Source: Azolla caroliniana (taxonomy: Eukaryota; Polypodiophyta). From it: DNA of 64,000 nucleotides. The notes under the pieces are model-generated. The model searched no databases. It was not told the origin of the DNA and saw only the letters and a list, made by a program, of their open reading frames with translations. The position numbers were made by a program, and so were the translations under genes. The stretch covers positions 11,222,001-11,286,000 of the forward strand of contig JBHGNT010000014.1 in NCBI GenBank assembly GCA_043228905.1, given 5' to 3'. The first letter of the stretch is position 1. The number at the start of each line of letters is the position of its first letter. Below are positions 43,842 through 55,224 of this stretch, piece by piece.

Positions 43842-44245
43842 CCACACAATTAACTTTACAAAAAAAAAAATAAATTGAATGGAATCAAATAAATCATGAA
43901 AAGGAGTGGTGGAAACGGCCATGCAAACGAGGAGTAAAGAGGCACGTCGAAAAGGTACAAGGGGCTATGAATAGGACATTAAACCACCGCCACATGACAC
44001 GCAATGTTATTATAGTACACGACCTGCACATGTGGAGGCTCGAAAAAGGCGCCAAGATGCAGAGAGAAAAACCCCCACGCATCGAGACCTTCTCCTTTCG
44101 CGAACCAAGGACAACATACGCAAACAGACGCGTGAAGATCAATCGCAGAGAACTCGCACACAGAGAACCCCCTCATTCAAAACTTTCTCTCTCACACTCT
44201 CCCCACCATCAAACCTCGCCAACGCTCTCTGACCTCGACGTAGAG
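43842..44245 (+). other. Conserved IN-ORF3 spacer of element C
   Basis: About 404 bp that align with 16353-16757 of B: an A-tract (10 A near 43860) soon after the IN stop, a conserved block with GGAGTGGTGG and GCCATGCAAACGAGGAG, a TATA-like TTATTATAG near 44008, then a CT-rich leader before the ORF3 ATG. A also has an A-tract and a TATA-like box at this place, so the layout is shared. Confidence 0.5.
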
Positions 44246-47044
44246 ATGGACTGCCAAACGTTGTCTGAAGCCGCCAAGAAATAACTACGGCAGCATGGAC
44301 TGGAGGGTTTCTTAACGATCATGGAGGCAGCGCCACACAAGGAGGCTGAAAAGATTTTCAAAGAAATCGACACAGAGGTGATCACGGAGGAGGTGATCCG
44401 TGCGTTAACAAGCCTTCCGGAGGGAGGCATCTACACGATCGATAATCCAACCTCCGAGCAGCTCATCAAATATTTCGGTGAGTACTCTCTCGCCAGCAAG
44501 GGCTACAGGACACAGGGCGACGAAGACATGTTATTCCGCGAAATTGCCCGTGTACTCCATGAGTTCGGCCACGTGTACCCTCGACCCCCCGTCATGCCTC
44601 AGAACCGAGCAGGCTTGATTATCGCGACGTACGAAGGGGTCAAGGTGGATTGGCCGGTGCTAATCGTTGACGGGCTGTGTACGGCTATTGATATAATAAG
44701 AGGAAAGGACGGCAAGGAAGGCCAGAAAATATGGCATGCGGTGACGCAATGGCTCACCCTATTGGCGCCACCGGTCGAGCCCGTCCAAACCAAGAAGCGG
44801 GGAAGAGAAACGGACGGCACCCCGAAACCTGCTTCGAAATGGCAACAATTGTTGGCCTCCAAGGCCACTAAGGGGAAAACGGTTGACGCAAAGAAGGCGG
44901 CAAAGGAGCGCGTCAGCCGGAAGCAGCCGACGAACACCCACGATGAGACACCGGCACGGCCCCTGAAGAGCCCACTCCACCGACCGGTGCAACAAGAAAC
45001 GGACACCCTAGCGGCAAGAATGAATGTCGGGACTCAGGCGGAGGAAATGGAGGAAGAACCCACGGAGCACCTTCAGCGGAAGCCGGTGAAGAGCACCGTG
45101 GAATTAGCCGAGAAGCGTTCGGACCCACAGAAGGATGGAACGCCCGCAACTCACACTGAGCATCCCACGCCAAGGGAGTCACCGGAACCGGTTCGGATAG
45201 AACTAGTCGCAGAAGTCCATGCGCAACAGGCAGCACCGGCAAGCCCCGTAACTCAAGAGCCGGAAATACAAAGGCCAACCTTCCCAGCCGGCCAAGAACA
45301 AGCAGACAAGGGGCGGCTAGCCAAAACACACTCAGAGCCGGAACAACAAAGTGGTCAGCTGGCAGAACCAGAAGTGCAGCTCGACGCAGTAAAGCGGGAC
45401 CAGCCACTGGCGAGTGAACCCATCAGCCAACCCTCCGTGCAAGCGCAACAACAGTGCACCGATAGCCAATGGCTCTGGGTGATAGGAGAAGAAATTGATG
45501 GAGTAGTCAGATGCATAGAGGCGGAAGAAAGAGCGCAAACGGAACGGTTGCTCGTCACAACCGATGAACTGGAGACGGCCCGGTCAAGGATTAGGTGGCT
45601 CGAACAAGACTTGGATCAGATCACAGGAGACATGGCCAAAAAGGCCTTAACCGCAACGCACATCCAAGCACCGGTGACTCCGGTGGATGTACAGAGGAAT
45701 AAGACCCCGGAGACACAAACTGTCCAGGAGAAAGATGCGGCACAAGCCCAAGAGCTTGCGGAATTACGAGATGAACTTGCCGCACAAGAAGCATTACGGA
45801 GCCGCGAACGCGACTTGAAGAAGGCGGCCGAAGAAGAATTAAAGAAGACTATTGAGAACCTCCGCCGGGCAGAGGAAAACCTGCGTAAAGGACATCATGC
45901 TTACGACCGGCTAAAGGAGGAAAAGGAGAAATTGCTGCAGGAAAAAGACAAGCTGCGACGGATGGCGGAGACGGAAATCGAGAGGCTGAAGGAGGAACTC
46001 CGTCAACAGAAGGACCAGGAGGACCGCGCGCGCCAGCAGATCAACCAGAGGCTAAAGCAGAAGACCGATGATTTTGATCATCTGCATCGGGACTACAAGC
46101 AGCTGGAGACGAAGTATAAGCAACAACAGGAACAGATGGCCAAGCTCCGGCAAGAAGTTGATAGGGCCACAACGGCACTCGCCGACGAACGACCTGAGAG
46201 TTCCAAGCTATTGGAGGAAGCGGCGATGGACCGGATGGAGTTCCACAAGCAAAACCATGAAGAAAAAGAAAGGGCGACAATGGTGTTACAGAGGTTGCAA
46301 ACAACCTATCAAAGTCAATTGTCGCATTATCGGGAGCAGGAAGCGGACACGGTCCGAATCATCAAGCAATTGAAAGAGGAGCGACAAGCCACAGAAAATA
46401 AATCACGGATGGGAGCCGAACGGATCCAGTGCATCCTCTGGTCATGGCTCACTAAGACCAAAAGCTTGATTGACGACAGCTCTGTGCGTTGGTGGACGAA
46501 ATGGGCGCAGAATACGGCGGAACTCCAATTGCTATGGACGGACGTGGAAAACCGGCGGAAGGAGGGTGACGACTGTTATACGCTGACATCGGAGGACTTC
46601 ACCGCCATAAGGGATGAGCTGGCTGAAGATTTCACAGCCCTGGCGGATGAACAATTGGTGCGGGTCCGGCAGCTGTTAGCTCAGCTGGACGACGATCAGC
46701 TGGAGGCTCAAATCTAGTTTGAGAGCTATGAGTGGTCCCGGCTTCGGGAAGAAAAAGCGAGAAAGGCGGCAACGGTCAACCTTAGTGACGAGGAACCATC
46801 GCCGGTACTAGGACCAAACGGGGACCAGGCCGGGGTCAGTCAACCAGAGACAACTCCGACGGAGGAACCAACGAAGGAAACGTCGGTGCCAGAGCGACAA
46901 ACGGAGCCGCAACCCCAAACAGAGAAGGTACAAACGGAGCAGCCACAGCCACACACGGAACAGCAACCACAGCAGCAACGGATTCCCGACGAGCCACTGG
47001 AAATTCTGGAGCAAAGCATTCTGGACATTTTGGACGAAGCGTAA
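44246..47044 (+). CDS. ORF3 of element C: about 932-codon coiled-coil protein
   Basis: It begins at ATG 44246 (MDCQTLSEAAKK). Two in-frame stops, TAA 44282-44284 (Gly in B) and TAG 46716-46718 (Gln in B), are the only breaks, so the stretch between them is open for 798 codons or more. Parts: conserved N-terminal domain to about residue 190 (GLEGFLTIMEAA, EVIRALTSLPEGGIYTIDN, YFGEYSLASKGY, MLFREIARVLHEFGHVYPRP, PQNRAGLIIATYEGVKVDWP), a basic and Thr/Glu/Pro-rich middle, heptad-rich coiled coil from about 400 to 800 (LERSRERDLKK-like, RLKEEKEKLLQEKDKLRR), an ELQLLWTDVENRRKEG block, and an acidic, Gln-rich tail ending LEQSILDILDEA. No membrane segment is seen. The function is unknown; a particle-associated or host-interacting structural protein is possible. 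Confidence 0.85.
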
Positions 47045-47098
47045 AAGGGCCGGATAATGGGTTCGACGTACAAGGTACTGTCCCATGGGCGTGCCATG
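47045..47098 (+). other. Pre-LTR segment of C with tRNA-3'-end-like sequence
   Basis: It ends ...ACTGTCCCATGGGCGTGCCATG immediately before the LTR, as in B. Its reverse complement resembles the primer sites of F and A. The nearest purine run is AAAAGGG, directly at the ORF3 stop. Confidence 0.6.
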
Positions 47099-47559
47099 TG
47101 TTACCGGCTGGCAAGAAGGCTTAAGCAGGTTCAAACCAGAGTGTGAAAGGAATAGTTTATTTGGGAACTGTTGTAATTAGTAGTCTTAAAATATATTGTA
47201 ATATATGAGAAGATGTGGACAAACGGACCGGAATCGGTATGCCGATCCGGATCCGGACCGATCCCGAAAAGGTGCCGATTGGCACCGTTTTGTATTTCGC
47301 ACCGGAGACCTATATAAAGGCCCGGTTACAATGTAATCGAGAGCGGATAATTAATAGAACTTATTGCTTTAATCTTTCAGCATTGATTACTATTTTGTAC
47401 TCATTGTTATATCTTACGCGTGTTAATGATGTGTTGCTAAGTAATCGATTAAGGTCTAATTAAGCGTTGTGTCGTAAGTCATCTTGCCGTAACACCCTTT
47501 GGTGAAGTGTCTTAAGTGGACACCCTGTGTTAGGCTGTTGTCTGGCCCTAGGATTAACA
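47099..47559 (+). repeat. 3' LTR of element C (461 bp)
   Basis: It runs TGTTACCGGC...GGATTAACA, with TATA box TATATAAAGG at 47311-47320. It is close to the B LTRs. C lies next to copia O sequence; its own 5' LTR is not in the window. Confidence 0.92.
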
Positions 47560-47761
47560 AGAGCCGAGAGGGAGATTGACCAGAAATTGAAAGCAGTTCA
47601 AGCGGATAACCAAGGAGAATACCAAGGATCATTCGAAGAATATTGCCGAGCGAAGGCAATTCGACTTGAGTACACTATGTCGAAGACGCCAAAGGTCAAC
47701 AGGCTAATCGAGAGGATGAACCAGACCACCATGGAGAGGGTCCGAAGTATGTTACCACATG
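47560..47761 (+). pseudogene. Copia O integrase fragment, left part
   Basis: The frame reads KAVQADNQGEYQGSFEEYC, IRLEYTMSKTPKVNRLIERM, TTMERVRSMLPH: the catalytic-core end of a Ty1/copia integrase (D...E region; the usual Q-N-G before the E is KVNRLIE here). It is cut by an LTR at 47760 and continues at 49152 with HAKLLKTFWVEALM. Confidence 0.8.
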
Positions 47762-49153
47762 TTGGGAAACAGGTCTCTCCGAATGGGAAGAAGAGAATGA
47801 ACCGAATCAGATGGAATCAATGGGTAATTTGGCCGAGGCCGAAATCGAAAATCAAGAGACTATATTTGTAAATAGTCTAAAGGTGCCCCATGTGGGCTAT
47901 ATCTGTAAATAGCCATAAAGTTATATATGTATAAATACAACTAGGGAAAACCTTATGAGGAGTAGTGAATCATTCGTAGTTGATCATTGTTGTAAAGTTG
48001 TAGAGTGTAGTTGCCTCTATAACTAGTAAGAGTGAGAGTAGTAACTTGTTAGGAAACAAGTCCCTCCGGATGGGAAGTGAGAAGAACAGTACTGATGAGC
48101 AAACTCGGCCGATAGGCCGAGGCCGAAACCGGATGAGTAGTACCCGGCAACGGAAGACCCGGTGAGAACCGGATGAGTAGTACCCAGCAACGGAAAACCC
48201 GGTGAGAACCGGATGAGTAGTACCCGGCAACGGTAGACCCAGTGAGAACCGGATGAGAAGTACCCGGCAAGAGCCGGATGGTGAAGACCCGGTGAGAACC
48301 GGATGAGAAGTACCTGGCAAGAGCCGGATGGAGAAGACCCGGTGAGAACCGGATGACAAGTGCCCGGCAAGAGCCGGATGATGCAGGCCCGGTGAGGAGT
48401 GCTCACCGGATGAAGGGACATATTCATAAAAATGTTTCCTGAGAGTCCATCGTGGCTATATTTGTAAATAGCCGAAAAGTTATATTAGTATAAATATGAC
48501 TTAGGGCAAACTCTTCTAGTGTGTTGTTGTCATTCTTGTTGGTGCAAGACTAGAGAGCCCGTAACAGTGTATAAAGAGAGAGAGAGAGAGGAAGAGGTTG
48601 TTGCCTCTATTGTAACCACCGCCTGTGGCGAAGATCGTGAGCACGAGGTTGTTGCCTCCATGAACTCACTGTTGTAATCATTGTGATATAGTGATATTTT
48701 GGAGTCGGTGGACTCCCGTGGTTTTTCCCTCTCAGGGTTTTCCACGTTAAACATCCTGTGCACTCTTCTCTCACCTTTGTGTCATGCGTTCATTACCCAT
48801 TTTCTGTGTTTGATTTTAGACTCGGTTGTGGCCGAGCGTTGTTCATCGGGAGCGTGTAGTTCCTATCATAACTCTACCGTCGTCTATTAGACAAAGACAA
48901 GCTCGAGGTTGTTGCCTCTGAGTCTCCTTGTACTCCTCTCCATATACTTAGGGATTTCTTTCTTGGGGTTTGTGGGTCCCCGTGGTTTTTTTTTCCTTTT
49001 TCAGGTTTTCCACGTAAAATATATTATGTCTCTGCTCTCTGTTTTTTTTTGTACTTTCTATTTTCTGTTTTGTTTGTGGACTATCTCATTCGATTCTTTG
49101 ACCTGCATTCTTATACGAAGAAACCGGTTGTGGCCGGTTACGATCCTTATACA
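47760..49153 (+). repeat. Copia LTR (M type) in copia O, itself split by a solo LTR
   Basis: It runs TGTTGGGAAACAGG... to ...GGTTACGATCCTTATACA, related at both ends to the M LTR (32194). The word ACATG occurs at both edges (47757-47761, 49151-49155), so the exact boundary is ambiguous. Without the inner solo LTR it is about 560 bp. It seems to be a solo LTR, because the integrase frame continues straight across it. Confidence 0.7.
48047..48868 (+). repeat. Solo copia LTR inside an LTR (822 bp), with internal tandem repeats
   Basis: It runs TGTTAGGAAACAAG...TTCCTATCA with the duplication TAACT at 48042-48046 and 48869-48873. Bases about 48125-48400 hold six tandem units of 40 to 50 bp (AACCGGATGAGTAGTACCCG and variants, each ending near CCCGGTGAG). 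The related solo LTR at 38780 has about three, which explains most of the length difference. Confidence 0.92.
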
Positions 49154-49870
49154 TGCCAAGTTGTTGAAGACGTTTTGGGTTGAGGCGCTGATGACAATAT
49201 CATATGTGATAAATAGATCACCCTCAACACCCTTGGATGGAGATATTCCACAAAGGGTGTGAACTGGGAAGGATATCTCATACCAACACTTGAGGGTGTT
49301 CGATTGTCTTGCCTACGTGCATGTCGCTAAGGACCATAGGGGAAAACTGGATCCAATACTCGGCCATGCATATTTTTGGGGTATGATGATGACAAATTCG
49401 GTTATCAGCTATGGGACTTAGCCAAGAAGAAGGTCGTTTGAAGCCGAGACATAGTCTTCATGGAGGAAAAGTCTATTGTCGACTTGGAGAAGGAGAAATT
49501 AAACACATCCTCCTGACCAGTCGAAAGTCGAAAGCCGATTGAAGAACATGGAAAGCTGATTGAATTCAGACAAGGAGTTAGAGTCGGACCGAGATTCAGG
49601 TCGGTCAAAGACTAGTCGGGAGTTGGAGTCGGACGTAGAGTTAGATCCCATGAGGAAGAAGTAGTCAAATCCGACCCAGACGAAGAACCAACCGATGGAG
49701 AAGACAAAGATCCTAGCAAGCCGGCTGACGAAAGCAGAGGAAGGTGATACCCCCGGAGATTCCCAGATAAAGAATATGTGTTACTATCTGACAAGAGGGA
49801 GCCAGAAAGCTTCGAGGAAGCAAAGAGGGACACCCACAACCGTAAGTGGTTAAGTGTCATGCAAGAGGGA
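49154..49870 (+). pseudogene. Copia O: integrase end to RT start (decayed)
   Basis: It continues the integrase frame: LLKTFWVEALMTISYVINRS, then after a stop SYQHLRVFDCLAYVHVAKD and a highly acidic linker. The RT lead-in [20 protein letters not shown] (49781-49840) follows in another frame. At about 49870 the reading frame passes into chromovirus E sequence without a stop. Confidence 0.75.
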
Positions 49871-51662
49871 GATATATTGATGGTGGATTGGTGCAGGCAC
49901 TCCATCACCTTTCCACAAACACCAACATGGGTCTCTTCCATAAACACTGTTACTTGTGTGTGGGTTGCTTTCAGCTTGGGTGCACATTCTTCTGATTTCA
50001 ACTCAATCTCCGATGTTGCCAATTCCGTTGTGGTCAATTCTAGTGTGGTCGCTTCCGTGCCCATTGTGCCACATGACGTCTCTGTTCCTGTCACCAATTT
50101 TCCCGCAAGATATAGCGATCTTTTGGACGTGTTCGAAAAGCGAAATGCAGACCAGTTACCGGCACATCACCCCTATGATTGCCCAATCGAACTCCAAGAT
50201 GGCGCACATCCACCATTTGGGCCCATCTATGGGCTATCTGAACCCGAACTTGAGGCTCTTCGCACATATCTGGATGAAAACCTCACCAAGGTCTTCATTC
50301 AACCCTCCAAATCACCAGTTGGGGCCCCAATCATATTTGTTAAGAAGAAGGATGCTCATTACGCCTATGTGTGGATTATCGGGGTCTCAACAAAATTACG
50401 GTATGCAATCGTTATCCCTTGCCTTTAATTCCAACACTCCTTGACCAACTTCGAACTGGGCGTATCTTCTCCAAAATCGACCTTTGGTGAGACTACAATC
50501 TTATGCGTATCAAGCCAGGAGACGAGTGGAAAACTGCCTTTCGAACACGTTATGGACATTTCGAGTACAAGTTGATGCCTTTTGGTCTCACCAACGGCCC
50601 GGCGGTCTTTCAGCACATGATGAACAATATATTTCAGGAGTATCTCGATCACTTCGTGGTGATCTACCTTGGTGACATTTTATTTTTTTCTTCCAACATA
50701 TAGGAGCACACCCGACACGTCCAACTGGTTCTATCCAAACTTCAGGAACATGGACTTTACACCAAAAGTGAGAAATGTGAATTCGATCGAACCTCTGTCG
50801 AATTCCTAGGCTACGTGATTTCACCCTCTGGGATCACAATGGATGCACGCAAGGTAGCGGCAATAACTAATTGGCCTATCCCTACTCGGTTGAAAGAGGT
50901 ACAATCATTTCTTGGTTTTGCAAATTTCTATCAACGATTTATCAATGGTTTTTCCTCTTTACTGTAACCTTTAATCATCCTTACTATAAAAGATACTCCA
51001 TTTCATTAGACCTCTGCGGCGCAAAGTGCTTTTGATGCCCTCAAGGCAGCTTTTCTCACAGCTCTAGTGTTGGTCCACCCCGACCCCACAAGGCCCTTCT
51101 GAGTTGAAACTGATGCCTCCGACTTTGCCATTGGAGTTGTCCTATCCCAACCAGACAACGATGGCACACTACATCATGTTGCCTTCTACTCTCAGAAGTT
51201 TACCACCCCAGAAATCAATTATCTGGTCTACGACAAGGAGCTTGCATCAATCATATCTATCTTCACCGAGTGGCGACCCTATTTGGTTGGGGCCCAACAT
51301 CGCATCCAAGTGTTGACCGACCACAAAAGTCTAATTTACTTCACGACAAGTCATACATTGAATCGGAGGCAAGCCCGATGGTCATCTTTTCTCGCCGACT
51401 ACGACTTTGAGATGTTGTTTCGACCTGGAGTTCAACATGGGAAAGCTAATGCCCTCTCTCGGTGTCCTGATTTTGCATTGCGCCCAGGAGATGACACATA
51501 TTCACAACAATCCCATTGTTTGTTGTGGCCCAATCAACTTCAGCTATTCGCAACCTGCATGTTACATGATGATTCTTTGCTCAACGAGATTGTCCCAGCA
51601 ACCACATCAGACCATTCGCCAAAGAAATCATGGCCCACATCAATGACCCATCTCCGGGCATG
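49871..51662 (+). pseudogene. Chromovirus E: PR-RT connector, reverse transcriptase and RNase H
   Basis: The 5' end is lost. An open frame at 49778-50428 begins with copia RT lead-in and, from about 49870, continues as chromovirus sequence ([49 protein letters not shown]). RT continues with [20 protein letters not shown] and the catalytic box YLGDIL (first Asp is Gly, near 50670). Later blocks are RHVQLVLSKLQEHGLYT and RNase H ETDASDFAIGVVLSQPDN and TDHKSLIYF. Stops at 50701, 50966, 51008 and 51101 and frameshifts make it inactive. Confidence 0.85.
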
Positions 51663-53046
51663 AAAAGCTCATATCTCAACCAATTTACAACCCGGGATGG
51701 GTTACTATATCATAATCATCTCTTATACGTTCCCGAAGGATCATGTCGGACATGGGTACTACAAAACTATCATGATGATCCTGTTGTCGGCCACTTTGGG
51801 GTCACGAAAACCCTAAAATTGCTATCTCGAGGGTTTTGGTGGCCCCAACCTTGGAAATTTGTCAAAGAATTTATCAAGACATGTGATGTATGTGGTCGGT
51901 CCAAAATGCCTCACCATCGGCCATATGGTCTTCTCCACCGGCTCCCCATTCCAAGTCGACCAAGGGTCTCTCTATCCATGAACTTTATCACCGACCTCCC
52001 TCTAGTTGGTGGCCATGACACGGTGCTAGTCATTGTCGATTGGTTTTCGAAGATGGCTCACTTTCTCCCATGTTCCAAAACCATTTTCGAGGAAGAGACA
52101 ACTGACCTTTTTCTTAAAAATGTTATCCGATTACATGGCTTACCCGAGGATATCATCTCTGATCGAGGTTCTCAATTCATTTCCCACTTTTGGTGACGAC
52201 TTCTAAGAACATTCGAGACTTCTATAAACTTGTCCTCAACATACCATCCTCAAACTGATGGAAAAACGGAATGGGTCAACCAAATCCTCGAACAATACCT
52301 TCGGTGTACCGTGAGCTACCAACAAGAGGATTGGGTGGGCTTCCTTGCAATGGTGGAATTTGCATACAATAATAGTATCCATGCTCCAACTAAGATTTCC
52401 CCCTTCTTTGCAAACTATGGATTTCACCCTCGTTTCAGCATTTCCATACCTGCAACTTCGGTCAATCCATCGGCAGAGATGCGAGCCCACACTTTACAAG
52501 ATGTCCATTGTGATCTCTCCTTGGAGCTCTGTGTCGCTAGTGACCAGTATAAAGATCAAGCGGACCGACATCGCTTGGTTGCACCGACATTTGCAGTCGG
52601 GGAGATGCTTTGGTTGTTACGTTGCCACATCGCCACCACACGTCCTTGTGCAAAATTGGACTACAAAAGACTAGGCCCTTTTCGTATCACCGAGCAGATC
52701 AACCCAGTCGCCTTCCGGTTAGCACTTCCTCCAACATTCAGGATTCACAATGTTTTTCATGTTTCTCTCCTCAAACTCTACCATCCTTCTCAAATTCCGG
52801 GACGACAACCTCCTCCACCACCACCTATGGAATTGTTGACGGGCGAAGAATATGAGGTTGACCAAATCCTCGACTCTCGATATCTTCGTCGACAACTCCA
52901 ATATTTGGTCTTATGGAAAGGTTACCCCCATTTCGGACGCCACATGGGAACTAGTTACACTTTTACAAAATGCTCTGGAGGCCATTCGTGATTTTCATCA
53001 ACGATACCCACATAAGCCAACCGCGAGTTCTAGGAGGCGGCCTTAA
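51630..53046 (+). pseudogene. Chromovirus E: integrase and chromodomain
   Basis: Integrase: GHFGVTKTLKLLSRGFWWP, CDVCGRSK finger, then SMNFITDLP (first catalytic Asp is Asn), IISDRGSQF, and after a stop at 52194 GKTEWVNQILEQYLRC. The GPF/Y module is KLDYKRLGPFRITEQINPVA. The chromodomain starts EEYEVDQILDSRYL and LVLWKGYPHF, then a frameshift near 52940 moves its end (DATWELVTLLQNALEAIRDF) to another frame. A polypurine tract AAAGGGAGGA follows at 53045-53054. Confidence 0.85.
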
Positions 53047-53057
53047 AGGGAGGATAA

Positions 53058-53508
53058 TGTCATAGACATGATGGAATGTAAGGGGTTGAACCTATGACCT
53101 CCTGATCCTATTGGGCAACCTTACCAATTAAGCTACATCCATCCATGCATTATTGTATTGTATAAGTTTCAACTTATTACATTCTATGTTAATAACTAGA
53201 ACTTTCAAGAAACTTCTAGAGAATGCATTTTCATGCACTCTCTAGAAGTTTCCATGCACTCGCTAGATGTTTCCTAGCTTGCATGCATACTACCACATTC
53301 TTGTATAAATACTTCGGTGCACCTTGATTACAATCAAGGTGAACAACACCAGTTACGGAAGCATAATTTAGTTCTTGCTCTTTTTTTTACCTTCTCTCTC
53401 TCTTGTTCTCTTGTCTATGCTCTCTCTCTATCTATATATTTATCTTTCGCTCTCTCTTAATATTTAGCTCGCCTACTTATCCCTGTCCTGGTCTACCCGT
53501 CTGTGACA
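53058..53508 (+). repeat. 3' LTR of chromovirus E (451 bp)
   Basis: It runs TGTCATAGAC...GTCTGTGACA, with matching inverted ends TGTCA/TGACA. It contains an antisense tRNA-like segment near its start (53074-53145, B-box GGTTCAACCCC when reversed), TATAAATA near 53304, and a 22-nt palindrome at 53320-53341. It is followed by element H2, into which E was inserted or to which it was joined. Confidence 0.88.
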
Positions 53509-53515
53509 ATTACCC

Positions 53516-55224
53516 GCCAATAGTGAACAAAAGAGAAAAGAAGTCTTGGAGATCTGACACTTCGAAAGTCCGTGGATATCGGACATACCTTCATGAATGA
53601 AACCCGGAAGAAACTCCGGATCGGCGGAGATGGGTTCCTCATACTGAATGAAGAAGAATGATTTCGTAAGATGTTGGAGCAACATGGAAAAGCATTTTCA
53701 TTCACATCAAAAGAGATAGGGTGCATTGATCCAAAGATAGTGGAGCCGATGGTGATCTTCACGATAATCATGTGTCGTGGAACCTGAAGCCGATTCCGGT
53801 GCCACGAGCACATATTGCGAAAATCATTGACTTGCTCAAGGAGAAGGTGGGGATGGGGATTCTAGAGCCATCAAATGCTCCGTACTCAATTCGATGGTTT
53901 ACAATTCCGAAGAAGAATGGGTCACTCCGGTTCATTCGAGATTTGCAACCGGTGAACAAGGTCACGATTTGGAACTCCAAATTTGTGGAAGCGTTTGCCG
54001 GACACACGATATACACCATTGGAAACCTATACTCCGGGTATGACCAATTCCAACAAGCCGTGGAGAGCCGAGATATCACTACAATGCGGACACCGATAGG
54101 ATTAGTCCGAATGTGTACGCTACCACAAGGAGCGACCAACTCGGTCGCACATATGATGAATGCGAGAAACAAGGTGCTCCGAGACTGCATCCCGAAGATA
54201 ACAATGTCGTTCGTAGATGAAATTCCAATGAAAGGATGTGTGGTGGAAGAAAAGGATGAGAATATGGATGATCAGGGATGTCGTAAGTTCGTAGTCGACC
54301 ATATTCACGACTGTGAGAAAGTGCAACAGAAGTTAGAAGATGTGCACTTAACACTCTCCAGAGAGAAATCGGCATTCAGACAAGAAGAGATATTGGTAGT
54401 CGGACATCTATGTGGGCCCTATAGCCGAAGACTGTCACCAATCAAGATTGATGTGATTCAAGCTATGAAAGAAATATGCGAGTCACAATCCAAAGTCCGT
54501 AGATTTCTTTGTGCATGTGCATTTTATCACATATGGATTCCGCACTATGCACACATTGCAGACCCACTCTATCACTTGCTGCAGAAGGGTAAGAAGTTCG
54601 AATGGAGACTGGAATATACCAAACCCATGAAGAAGCTCAAGAAAACACTACGGAGGGCAGAACCAATTAAGAAACCGAACTATGACCAACCAATCATAGT
54701 AACGGTTGATACAAGTCCAACCGGGATCGGTTGGGTCATCAACCAAGTCGACTCGGATTTGTCACGATACCCGATTTTGATTCGGAGCAAAGGTTCTCAA
54801 CGAAAGGCAACACGAATATGCATAATTTAAAAGAGAATTGTGGGGAGTCATTTTGGCAATAAAATTGGATCGAGATTATTTTATCGGAGCCGAAGTAGTG
54901 ATCGAAACGGATTGTCTTCCGATACTCGGGATGATGCGATGTTGCACGATACCGGATGTGGCTATGTTAAGATGGATTGCATATGTAAAGTCACTTAATC
55001 CGGAGGCTCGACATATCTCAGGAAAAGACAAAACGGTAGCGGATATGTTATCAAGGGCTCGGTTCGAAGATGACATAATTGAATCGGATAATGAAGAAGT
55101 TTCTGAAGACTACTTTACTTCGGAGCACATATGTCAGATGAACGTGATTCGGGAGTTCTGGGAAGACAAATACAAGGGAGAAAGCTTACTAATTGGGAAA
55201 GTGCTCCAAGACATCGAGGAATGA
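53516..55224 (+). pseudogene. Element H2: reverse transcriptase and RNase H
   Basis: A short lead-in is in a shifted frame (KLRIGGDGFL, GKAFSFTSKEIGCIDPK). Then 53772-54830 is open: LKPIPVPRAHIAKIIDLLKE, GILEPSNAPYSIRWFTIPKK, LRFIRDLQPVNKVTI, IYTIGNLYSGYDQFQ, RTPIGLVRMCTLPQGATNS, and the catalytic box FVDEIP (second Asp is Glu). RNase H follows across a stop near 54828: VTVDTSPTGIGWV, ELWGVILAIKLDRDYFIGA, ETDCLPILGMM, GKDKTVADMLSRARF. This family is clearly distinct from A-D and from the chromoviruses. It is decayed but readable. Confidence 0.85.

Noticed and set aside
44246-47044. ORF3 as an env-like gene
   Set aside because: No signal peptide, membrane segment or furin-type site seen; it is charged and coiled-coil. 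Position alone is not enough.
47760-48046. Complete copia element between 47560 and 49870
   Set aside because: The integrase frame continues across the LTR and there is no internal region, so this is LTR sequence only.
53074-53145. Functional tRNA gene
   Set aside because: Arms are imperfect and the same module recurs at LTR starts; no convincing anticodon arm. Reported as tRNA-like only.
29411-53508. G LTR and E LTR as the two ends of one 24-kb element
   Set aside because: They are in opposite orientation and their neighbours belong to different strands, so they are separate copies.
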